From NCBI GenBank assembly GCA_934757255.1, contig CAKVLL010000045.1, positions 1 through 11,484 on the forward strand: 11,484 nt of DNA, written 5' to 3'. Both the position numbers and the translations under genes were made by a program. Origin of the DNA: an uncultured Candidatus Melainabacteria bacterium. GTDB taxonomy: Bacteria; Cyanobacteriota; Vampirovibrionia; Gastranaerophilales; Gastranaerophilaceae. Numbering within the stretch: position 1 is the stretch's first letter; the number at the start of each line of letters is the position of its first letter. Below the pieces are notes generated by a model. The model worked only from the letters and a program-made list of their open reading frames with translations. It had not been told where the DNA came from and made no database searches. Below are positions 5,570-11,484 of this stretch, piece by piece.

Positions 5570-7282
5570 ATGGGATTAGAAATTGGACAAAATTGGACCA
5601 ATAAGTTAGAACCTCGTTTTAAGGCTAATGATTCAGAACCACGTGAATTTCAAGAAGAATTAACTTCTTTAAATCAAATTGATTCTGAACAGAACAATCT
5701 AAATGCTTCTGATAATATATCATTAAATGGAGCAAAACCACATAATACTAACGGACTTTCAGCTGGTAAAATTTTATATGGCATTGGTACTGTCGCAGCT
5801 ACTGCTATTGCTTCCTATGCCCTTGTTAAAAACCGAAAATTTAGTAAAGAAATTACAAAACTAACAGATGAACTTAGTAATTCAAAAACCGCTCGTGAAG
5901 ATTTAAATAAAACGCTAGATGGTTTAAAAGAAGAATTAAAAACTACAAATGAAAAATTAAAGAATGTAGAACAAAAAGCAGGAAAAACAAAAACTTACCA
6001 TCACCACCATTACCATACAGATAGTGGTGCTAATAATGTAAGTGGTGCTACAAGTTCTACAGGTACAAGTTCAGGTACTGGAAACACAGGAAGTACAACA
6101 AGTACTAGTGGTGGAACGAAAAGAAAGAAGAACAGAAGAAAAAATTCCTTCTTTGAAAACGTAAAAAGTTGGTTTAAAGATTTTGGCGGTAAAACAAAAG
6201 GTACAAAATCAAATAACACAACTTCCAGTGCTGGTGGAACGAAAAGAAATAAGAGCACAAAGAAAAATTCCTTCTTTGATAACGTAAAAAGTTGGTTTAA
6301 AGGTTTTGGCGGTCAAACAAAAGGTACAAAATCAAATAACACAACTTCTAGTGCTGGTGGAACGAAAAGAAATAAGAGCACAAAGAAAAATTCCTTCTTT
6401 GATAACGTAAAAAGTTGGTTTAAGGATTTTGGAAGTAAAACTAAAAAGACTAAATCAAATAACACTACTTCTAATACCACCGGAACAACTAACGCTGGAG
6501 GTAAAAATAAAACAAAGAAAAACTCTTTCTTTGATAAAGTAAAAAGTTGGTTTAAGCGCGGAAACAAGTCTAAAACAAAAAATTCAGGAAGTACATCAAG
6601 CACCGGCTCAGGCACAAAAACTGGCGCAGGAACAGGTAATACATCAAGCACAGGTTCAGGCACAAAAACAGGTACTGGAACAGGCAATACATCAAGCACA
6701 GGCTCAGGCACAAAAACCGGTACAGGCACAGGTAATACATCAAGCACAGGCTCAGGCACAAAAACCGGTACAGGCACAGGTAATACATCAAGCACAGGCT
6801 CAGGCACAAAAACTGGCACAGGAACTGGCAATACATCAAGCACCGGTTCAGGCACAAAAACTGGCGCAGGAACAGGTAACACATCAGGCGCAGGTTCAGG
6901 CACAAAAAACGGCACAGGAACAGGCAATACCTCAAGCGCAACAAACGGAAGTACTAAAAAATGGAATACAGGTTCTAAAACATATACTGATGCATTCTTA
7001 AAAGATTTAGAAGATTTGGAAAATGGCTTATATGAAAAAGGTTTTTATAAACGCAATGCAACTTTTGCAAAATTTAAACCTGAAATTCCAAGAATTGCTA
7101 AACTATTTGGAATCCCTGCTGATACAATCATTGAAGCTATAACCAATGATGAGTCTCGTCGTCTATTCAAGCGCAAAATATTATCAAAATATCATACGAA
7201 TAGATCTGGCAATGATCCAAATGATCAAGTACGTGAAACAATATTCAAAATGATTAATACCGCACTTGATTTAAAGAAATAA
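5570..7282 (+). CDS. Repeat-rich membrane protein with C-terminal degenerate J-like domain
   Basis: I do not recognise this 570-residue protein as a named family. The order is: an acidic N-terminus (1-62); one membrane helix (about 63-86, GKILYGIGTVAATAIASYA); a Lys-Glu-rich coiled coil (about 88-137); a histidine cluster HHHHYH (144-149); four basic repeats sharing NSFFDNVKSWFK, the first three clearly homologous over 41 or more residues (181-340); seven 16-residue Gly/Thr/Ser repeats (343-454); and a globular C-terminus (about 470-570). That last part resembles a J domain: a first helix and LFGIPADTI, then RKILSKYHTNRSGNDP in the position of the usual KYHPDK loop, then a helix ending FKMINTALDL. 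The HPD triad is HTN. The acidic N-side and basic C-side of the helix suggest that the long C-terminal part is cytoplasmic. A ribosome site (AAAGGAG) lies five bases upstream; it is first in a three-gene operon. Confidence 0.8.
   Translation: MGLEIGQNWTNKLEPRFKANDSEPREFQEELTSLNQIDSEQNNLNASDNISLNGAKPHNTNGLSAGKILYGIGTVAATAIASYALVKNRKFSKEITKLTDELSNSKTAREDLNKTLDGLKEELKTTNEKLKNVEQKAGKTKTYHHHHYHTDSGANNVSGATSSTGTSSGTGNTGSTTSTSGGTKRKKNRRKNSFFENVKSWFKDFGGKTKGTKSNNTTSSAGGTKRNKSTKKNSFFDNVKSWFKGFGGQTKGTKSNNTTSSAGGTKRNKSTKKNSFFDNVKSWFKDFGSKTKKTKSNNTTSNTTGTTNAGGKNKTKKNSFFDKVKSWFKRGNKSKTKNSGSTSSTGSGTKTGAGTGNTSSTGSGTKTGTGTGNTSSTGSGTKTGTGTGNTSSTGSGTKTGTGTGNTSSTGSGTKTGTGTGNTSSTGSGTKTGAGTGNTSGAGSGTKNGTGTGNTSSATNGSTKKWNTGSKTYTDAFLKDLEDLENGLYEKGFYKRNATFAKFKPEIPRIAKLFGIPADTIIEAITNDESRRLFKRKILSKYHTNRSGNDPNDQVRETIFKMINTALDLKK
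6110..6589 (+). repeat. In-gene tandem repeat, about 123-bp units
   Basis: Four units begin at 6110, 6233, 6356 and 6497. Units 1 and 2 are 123 bp, unit 3 is longer (141 bp) and unit 4 is truncated and diverged. Each encodes a basic lead-in (GGTKR type), the amphipathic motif NSFF-[DE]-[NK]-VKSWFK, and a Lys/Thr/Asn/Ser linker. Units 2 and 3 are identical over roughly their first 70 bases, and units 1 and 2 match closely in their linkers, pointing to recent duplication or conversion. All units keep the frame. Confidence 0.92.
6596..6931 (+). repeat. In-gene tandem repeat, seven 48-bp units
   Basis: Seven consecutive 48-bp units encode the 16-residue unit SSTGSGTKTG[AT]GTGNT. Units 3 and 4 (6692-6739 and 6740-6787) are identical at every base; the others differ mainly at synonymous third positions. 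Unit 7 is the most diverged (SGAGSGTKNG). The low-complexity Gly/Thr/Ser segment is probably a flexible spacer, and the copy number is likely to vary between strains. Confidence 0.95.
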
Positions 7283-7297
7283 CAAAAGGAGAAAACT

Positions 7298-7660
7298 ATG
7301 AAATGCAGTCCATTTACAAAAGGCTATAAACTACCATTCATCAAAAGAGCAATTGAAACACCTGAAAAACATTGCAATAAAGCAATTGCTGTTGCTTGCG
7401 CATCTACTGTAGAAGCAGCCGGTGGATTAGGTTTTATTGCAGCCGGAATAGCTCAAAAAGACCCAATATTCGCTGGCATTGGCATAAGTATTTTGGGAAA
7501 AATTGCAGGGACATTTGCAATGTTAAAAGGAAGTTTATGGGATTTTGCCGGTAATTTTCAAAAAAAACATGTTAATGATCTTGTAAATAACGTCAAGAAA
7601 GCTAATCCTCGAATTAGTAAAGCAGAACTTGCAAAATTAGAGAAAAATTTAACTGTTTAA
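7298..7660 (+). CDS. Small two-helix membrane protein of the cassette, unknown function
   Basis: I do not recognise this 120-residue protein. It has a basic N-terminus with two Cys (3 and 26), two hydrophobic segments (about 28-52 and 56-77) joined by a very short QKDP turn, and a basic amphipathic tail (about 86-120). The hydrophobic segments are full of small residues spaced as in helix-packing motifs (GGLGFIAAG, then AGIGISILGKIAG), suggesting a tight hairpin that may oligomerise or pack against other membrane helices. AAAGGAG stands six bases before the ATG, and the gene starts 15 bases after the J-like gene, so the two are almost surely co-transcribed. A membrane partner or anchor for the neighbouring proteins is a reasonable inference; a holin-like role cannot be excluded. 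Confidence 0.75.
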   Translation: MKCSPFTKGYKLPFIKRAIETPEKHCNKAIAVACASTVEAAGGLGFIAAGIAQKDPIFAGIGISILGKIAGTFAMLKGSLWDFAGNFQKKHVNDLVNNVKKANPRISKAELAKLEKNLTV

Positions 7661-7719
7661 AAATAAAAAAGTGTAGATTTTATTTATATTAGTGTGATTT
7701 ATAGAAAAAGGAATGTAGT

Positions 7720-9564
7720 ATGAATTTAAAAAAAATGATTTTACCAACTGCAATAGCATTAACAGCTGCAGGTGCAGGTTCTTTGATGACACAACCGTCA
7801 AAAACTGAAACTCAACAAGAGACAACTATTCATGCTACAGAACAAAATTCAGATCCTCTAATGTCGCATGATGCAGCAATAGCTTTAACCGCAATTGGAC
7901 TTGGTGGTTTAAGTTATTTAGGCGCTAAAAGATTGGATGGTAAAAATGAAAAGGTTAAAAATACTGCTTCTGATAAAGACATTAATAGCGGACAATTAGA
8001 TGAAAAATCTAAAATCAATATTGCTAATGTAAAAAAAGGTTTAAACAATTGTGATGAATATAAGTTTGATGATAATCTTATGCGTCGTTATTATTCAGCT
8101 ATAAGTTCTTCAAAAACTAATAATGAAGATGCGAAAAAAGAGGCTCTTGCAATTCTTAAAGGACTTACCAATTTATATCATAGTGAATATAAAGAATTTT
8201 TAATGGAAGTGCCAAAATTAAATTATTTGTTGGACAAAATGGCGTCAACTAATGAAGAATGGGAAACAAAAAAATTATGCTACCCTCATTATGAAGAAAA
8301 AATACCTACTGAACATTACCAAAAATTAGTAGAACAATTGTCAAAAAACTATAAAACTGCTCAAAAAGCCTTAGAAAACGGACAAACCGTAACTTTTCAA
8401 AATGAATGTAAAAAAATAAAAGAACAACTTTGTGGTATTAGTACAGGTAATACTTCTGAATTTGCAAATGCAATGCTTATATTGAACAGTTTAATAAATG
8501 ATGAACATCTTAATTTGCAAGACATTTACTGTAGCAAAACTATTAAAACTAGTTTTAATAACTTAAGTTCAAATTTAAGATATTGCACTTATACAAAGGA
8601 CAATCTGGCAACAGCTGACAGAAAAAGTAAAAATCCTGCCGAAGGAGTAAATTCTAATGCTACAACAAATAAAACAAGCAAAACGAATAAAACCGTAAAA
8701 TCTGATAAAGATAATATTAGCGCAGGTGATAATGTAAAAATCAATGATACCGTCAGTGATATTACATTTAATGATGTCGGCGGTCAAGATGACGCAATTA
8801 GAGAATTAAAGAAGAAAATAATGTTTCCTTTAAGATATCCGGAAGCATTCAAAGGACAAAAATTGAACGTAGGGGCTATTATGTATGGTCGTCCCGGAAC
8901 AGGAAAGTCTTTATTAGCATTAGCCTTAGCAAATGAATCAGGGGCAAATTTTATCAAAGTAAACGCTTCTGATATGACCGCAAGCTTGCATGGTGCAACT
9001 GAAAAAAATTGGAGAGATTTATTTGAAAAGGCTAGAAAAAATCAACCTTGCATTATTTTTATAGATGAAATGGATTCTGTCGCTACTCAAAGAGGTACAA
9101 ATAAATCTGTTAACTATGATGATATAACTCTAAATCAAATTTTAGCATTAATGAGTGATGTTGAAAAAAGAGGTGATAAAATTTTTGTATTAGGTGCAAC
9201 AAACAGATTTGATATGTTAGATTCTGCAGCTAAGCGTTCAGGAAGATTTGGTACGCATATAGAAATTAAGCCTCCGCAATCAGTAAAAGATGTAATACAA
9301 ATTTTAGATATACATACAAAAGGCAAGAGGCTCGCAGATGATATTAATAAAGAAGATATCGCAAAAATGCTTTTAGAAAAAAATGTAACCGGTTCTGATA
9401 TTGCTGCAATTGTAAATAATGCATCTGAAAATGCCTTTATTCGACTTGGAATTTATGAAAAAATGGATAATGGCACTTTTACAAATGATGACATAAAAAA
9501 TATTATTATATCTTATAATGATTTAGCAAGAGCAATTATAGACTATAATAATATTAGCTATTGA
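7720..9564 (+). CDS. Membrane-anchored AAA ATPase with FtsH-like topology and no protease domain
   Basis: A 614-residue protein with an N-terminal hydrophobic segment (about 6-23), a short polar loop, a second one (about 51-69) followed by KRLDGK, a helical region of unknown fold (about 95-300), a Lys/Thr/Asn linker (about 302-345), and one classical AAA domain (about 347-610). Walker A is GRPGTGKS (390-397), Walker B IIFIDEMD (445-452), sensor 1 Asn495 in GATNR, and the arginine fingers Arg506 and Arg509 in KRSGRF. VTGSDIAAIVNNA (556-568) matches the small C-terminal subdomain of the Cdc48/FtsH group. Nucleotide hydrolysis should therefore be intact. Pore loop 1 reads SLHG where an aromatic (YVG, WVG or FVG) is normal. 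The chain ends soon after the AAA domain, so there is no HExxH protease. It is third in the cassette, 59 bases after the small membrane protein, with AAAAAGGAA seven bases upstream. Confidence 0.88.
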   Translation: MNLKKMILPTAIALTAAGAGSLMTQPSKTETQQETTIHATEQNSDPLMSHDAAIALTAIGLGGLSYLGAKRLDGKNEKVKNTASDKDINSGQLDEKSKINIANVKKGLNNCDEYKFDDNLMRRYYSAISSSKTNNEDAKKEALAILKGLTNLYHSEYKEFLMEVPKLNYLLDKMASTNEEWETKKLCYPHYEEKIPTEHYQKLVEQLSKNYKTAQKALENGQTVTFQNECKKIKEQLCGISTGNTSEFANAMLILNSLINDEHLNLQDIYCSKTIKTSFNNLSSNLRYCTYTKDNLATADRKSKNPAEGVNSNATTNKTSKTNKTVKSDKDNISAGDNVKINDTVSDITFNDVGGQDDAIRELKKKIMFPLRYPEAFKGQKLNVGAIMYGRPGTGKSLLALALANESGANFIKVNASDMTASLHGATEKNWRDLFEKARKNQPCIIFIDEMDSVATQRGTNKSVNYDDITLNQILALMSDVEKRGDKIFVLGATNRFDMLDSAAKRSGRFGTHIEIKPPQSVKDVIQILDIHTKGKRLADDINKEDIAKMLLEKNVTGSDIAAIVNNASENAFIRLGIYEKMDNGTFTNDDIKNIIISYNDLARAIIDYNNISY

Positions 9565-9605
9565 ACATATTAGCTTTATTAAACGATATATTCCTTTAAA
9601 TAGAT

Positions 9606-9639
9606 AAAAAAACGGTAAGTTAAATTCTTACCGTTTTTT
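9606..9639. terminator. Bidirectional terminator between the AAA gene and korB
   Basis: CGGTAAG (9613-9619) pairs with CTTACCG (9627-9633) over a 7-base loop, flanked by six or more A residues on the left and six T residues on the right. The symmetric A/T flanks let it serve both the plus-strand cassette and the minus-strand korDAB operon that converge here. Confidence 0.88.
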
Positions 9640-9642
9640 AAT

Positions 9643-10380
9643 TTAAATTTCCTTAAATATGCCCAATGGGAATTCTGGAATCATTTCGGTTCTAATTCTT
9701 TCATGAGCGCCTTCCGGTGTCATGTGCCAGTTTGTCGGGCAAGAAGAAAGAATTTCTACAAATCCGAAACCTTTTCCTTCTAATTGAACTTGAAAAGCTT
9801 TTTTAATAGCTTGTTTGGCTTGATTTATGTGTGGAACAGAATCCAATGCAACACGAGCAGAAAATGCTGTTCCATCGCATAAAGCAATGTGTTCTGCGAC
9901 TTTAATAGGATATCCGAAATAATCAGAATTTCTTCCCGTAGGAGATGTTGTCGTAACTTGTCCCATCATTGTTGTAGGGCCGAGCTGACCGCCAGTCATA
10001 CCATAAGTTGTATTATTTAAACAAAATGCCGTAATTTTTTCGCCTCTTAAAGCCGTGTGCATAGATTCAGCCAAACCGATTGACGCAAAGTCGCCATCGC
10101 CCGAATATGTAAATACAACTTTGTCAGGTCTTGCTCTCTTTACACCCGTAGCAGAAGCTAATGCTCTTCCATGCGGTGCTTCAACGGCATCAATATCAAG
10201 GAAGTTATAAAGAAATACTGAACAACCTACAGATGTTGAAGAAATAATATCTTCTTTAATTCCCAATTCATCTATAATTTCGCCAACCAGTCTAATTGCA
10301 ATACCGTGATCACATCCGGGACAAAAAGTATACTTAAAGTCTTTTTTGAATGATTTTGGAATACTAAATACTTGTTGCAT
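9643..10380 (-). CDS. korB: 2-oxoacid:ferredoxin oxidoreductase, beta subunit (TPP-binding)
   Basis: This 245-residue protein is the beta subunit, which binds thiamine diphosphate and a [4Fe-4S] cluster. The TPP/Mg motif runs from GDGD (94-97) to NN (122-123), followed by TYGMTGGQ. The likely cluster ligands are Cys20 and Cys23 (FCPGCDHG), Cys53 (VGCS) and Cys214 (SSCPTNW). SSTSVGCSVFLYNF and EAPHGRA are typical of the Kor/Vor group. The length is normal for the short beta subunit. The ATG at 10380 lies inside the end of korA, overlapping by 17 bases, with a GGGAG ribosome site within korA; this points to translational coupling. It ends three bases after a bidirectional terminator. Confidence 0.94.
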   Translation of the reverse strand: MQQVFSIPKSFKKDFKYTFCPGCDHGIAIRLVGEIIDELGIKEDIISSTSVGCSVFLYNFLDIDAVEAPHGRALASATGVKRARPDKVVFTYSGDGDFASIGLAESMHTALRGEKITAFCLNNTTYGMTGGQLGPTTMMGQVTTTSPTGRNSDYFGYPIKVAEHIALCDGTAFSARVALDSVPHINQAKQAIKKAFQVQLEGKGFGFVEILSSCPTNWHMTPEGAHERIRTEMIPEFPLGIFKEI

Positions 10381-11440
10381 ACTCTTTTCTCCCTTCTAAA
10401 ATATTTTCAACGGAAGAAACTATTTCTTCAACGCTTAACCATTCTCCACAAGGTCTGTTAACCAAATCTACCTTAGTTCGACCATTAACTGCATATTTAA
10501 CATCCTTGAACATTTGTCCCATATTCATTTCAACAACAATAAAGTCTTTTCCGCTCTTAGCGAGTTCTGAAATTCTTTCTGTAGGGAACGGATTCAAGGT
10601 AACTGGTCTAAAACATCCAGCTTTAATCCCATTTTGTCTTAAAACATTCATTGCTGCTTTAATATTTCTTGTCATAGAACCGAATGCTGTTAGAATAACG
10701 TCTGCATCCTCTGTATTAAACTCTTCATAAGTTGTTTCATTTTCTCTGATAACATCAAATTTTTTGTGTAAATCATAAATGTGCTGAATTTGAGTTTTTT
10801 CATCAGGAGCGCAGGAATATATTGTTCTTGCCTCTCTTCCTTTAGCGCCTGTTAAAGCCCAAGAAGAAACATCAACTTCAGGATAAGGATATTCACCGAA
10901 GCTTGCTGGTTCCATCATTTGACCTAAAAGTCCGTCAGCTAACAAAATTACAGGATTTCTATATTTTTGAGCTAAATAAAATGCTCTATAGGTTAAATCT
11001 ACACATTCTTGAACCGTAGATGGTGCAAGTACCACAATTTTATAATCGCCATTACCGCCACCATAAACAGCTTGGTTATAATCACCTTGAGCAGGATAGA
11101 TATAGCCTAAACCTGGGCCTGTTCTCATAACGTTTACAAGCACAACAGGCAATTCGTCTGCTGCGGCGTAAGATAAAGCTTCCTGCATTAACGCAACCGC
11201 GCAAGAAGAGGATGAAGTCATAGCTTTAACACCTGTTGCAACAGCGCCCATAACCATATTTATTGCGCCCAATTCACTCTCTGCACAAACATAGGCTCTG
11301 CCTAATTCTTGCATTTTTCCGCTTAAATATTCACCAATTTCTGTTTGCGGCGTAATTGGATAACCAAAATAGCATTGACAACCTGCGTTAACGGCAGCTT
11401 GCGCTATTGCATAATTTCCTTTTATTAAAACTTTTTCCAT
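10364..11440 (-). CDS. korA: 2-oxoacid:ferredoxin oxidoreductase, alpha subunit (KorA/VorB type)
   Basis: This 358-residue protein is the short alpha subunit that pairs with KorB and supplies much of the substrate and TPP pocket. Visible family marks are GYPITPQTEIGEYL (26-39), ESELGAINMVMGA (54-66), RTGPGLGYIYPAQGDYNQA (106-124) with GGGNGDY (127-133), and LAPSTVQE (138-145). The GPGLG and GGGxGDY forms resemble proteins annotated as VorB (branched-chain 2-oxoacids) as much as KorA (2-oxoglutarate), so substrate is open. The start codon overlaps the upstream ferredoxin gene's stop by one base (TAATG), and the 3' end overlaps korB by 17 bases: a tightly coupled operon. Confidence 0.93.
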   Translation of the reverse strand: MEKVLIKGNYAIAQAAVNAGCQCYFGYPITPQTEIGEYLSGKMQELGRAYVCAESELGAINMVMGAVATGVKAMTSSSSCAVALMQEALSYAAADELPVVLVNVMRTGPGLGYIYPAQGDYNQAVYGGGNGDYKIVVLAPSTVQECVDLTYRAFYLAQKYRNPVILLADGLLGQMMEPASFGEYPYPEVDVSSWALTGAKGREARTIYSCAPDEKTQIQHIYDLHKKFDVIRENETTYEEFNTEDADVILTAFGSMTRNIKAAMNVLRQNGIKAGCFRPVTLNPFPTERISELAKSGKDFIVVEMNMGQMFKDVKYAVNGRTKVDLVNRPCGEWLSVEEIVSSVENILEGRKEYATSI

Positions 11441-11484
11441 TATCTATAAACCTCTGTAATTGCCATATCAGGACATCTTTTTGC
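11440..11484 (-). CDS. korD: Ferredoxin-type subunit of the oxidoreductase, C-terminal end only
   Basis: Read on the minus strand from the right edge, the frame gives AKRCPDMAITEVYR and a TAA stop sharing one base with the korA ATG. A Cys-Pro followed by AITEVY is the usual end of a small 2x[4Fe-4S] ferredoxin subunit (KorD/VorD), which takes electrons from the KorB cluster. Only 14 residues are visible, so the call rests on this tail plus gene order. Confidence 0.7.
   Translation of the reverse strand, partial: AKRCPDMAITEVYR

Noticed and set aside
6596..6931. CRISPR-like array
   Set aside because: Units are contiguous with no unique spacers and keep a protein reading frame in phase.
6313..6944. 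Long minus-strand open frames rich in Pro-Val or Leu-Cys repeats
   Set aside because: They are the antisense of the Gly/Thr repeat region, kept open only by its periodic low-complexity sequence; no ribosome site or promoter.
5244..9642. Target-site duplication or terminal inverted repeats at the cassette ends
   Set aside because: Comparing the two flanks by eye, I found no convincing direct or inverted repeat longer than a few AT-rich bases.
10506..10730. Plus-strand open frame of 74 codons
   Set aside because: Antisense to korA, no ribosome binding site, no recognisable product; korA is a clear gene.

Overview
The window is an AT-rich, densely coded stretch of chromosome. The genetic code is standard, and most genes have strong purine-rich ribosome binding sites. 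A 2-oxoacid:ferredoxin oxidoreductase (Kor/Vor type) points to an anaerobic or fermentative bacterium. The AT-rich coding style and the Cys4-type ribosomal protein L28 fit a gut-type anaerobe, such as a Clostridia-like lineage or a non-photosynthetic Vampirovibrionia/Gastranaerophilales cyanobacterium. That placement is a guess; no marker here settles it.

Layout, left to right. Positions 1-735 hold the 3' end of a patatin-like phospholipase gene (+). Positions 807-1817 encode a D-2-hydroxyacid (lactate-type) dehydrogenase, and 1860-2882 a branched-chain amino acid aminotransferase (ilvE) ending at a clear hairpin terminator. Positions 3001-4293 encode trigger factor (tig) with its own promoter and terminator. 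On the minus strand follow rpmB (L28, 4615-4424) and the gamma subunit of a 2-oxoacid:ferredoxin oxidoreductase (korC, 5243-4713). A three-gene plus-strand cassette occupies 5570-9564: a 570-residue repeat-rich membrane protein ending in a degenerate J-like domain, a 120-residue two-helix membrane protein, and a 614-residue membrane-anchored AAA ATPase. A bidirectional hairpin terminator follows. The right end carries korB, korA and the last codons of a ferredoxin subunit (korD) on the minus strand, tightly overlapped as one operon.

The main point of interest is that the plus-strand cassette separates korC from korDAB, genes that are usually contiguous. The cassette has its own leader, with a (GTA)8 microsatellite and small palindromes. 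Its first gene contains two classes of internal tandem repeat. The products look like a membrane-tethered assembly: a J-like protein with HTN in place of the HPD motif, a small membrane protein, and an AAA motor with FtsH-like topology but no protease domain and no aromatic residue in pore loop 1. I do not recognise this as a described system.

The metabolic genes around it (hydroxyacid dehydrogenase, branched-chain aminotransferase, Vor/Kor oxidoreductase) could act together on 2-oxoacids derived from branched-chain amino acids. That is inferred from families and proximity, not shown by the sequence.
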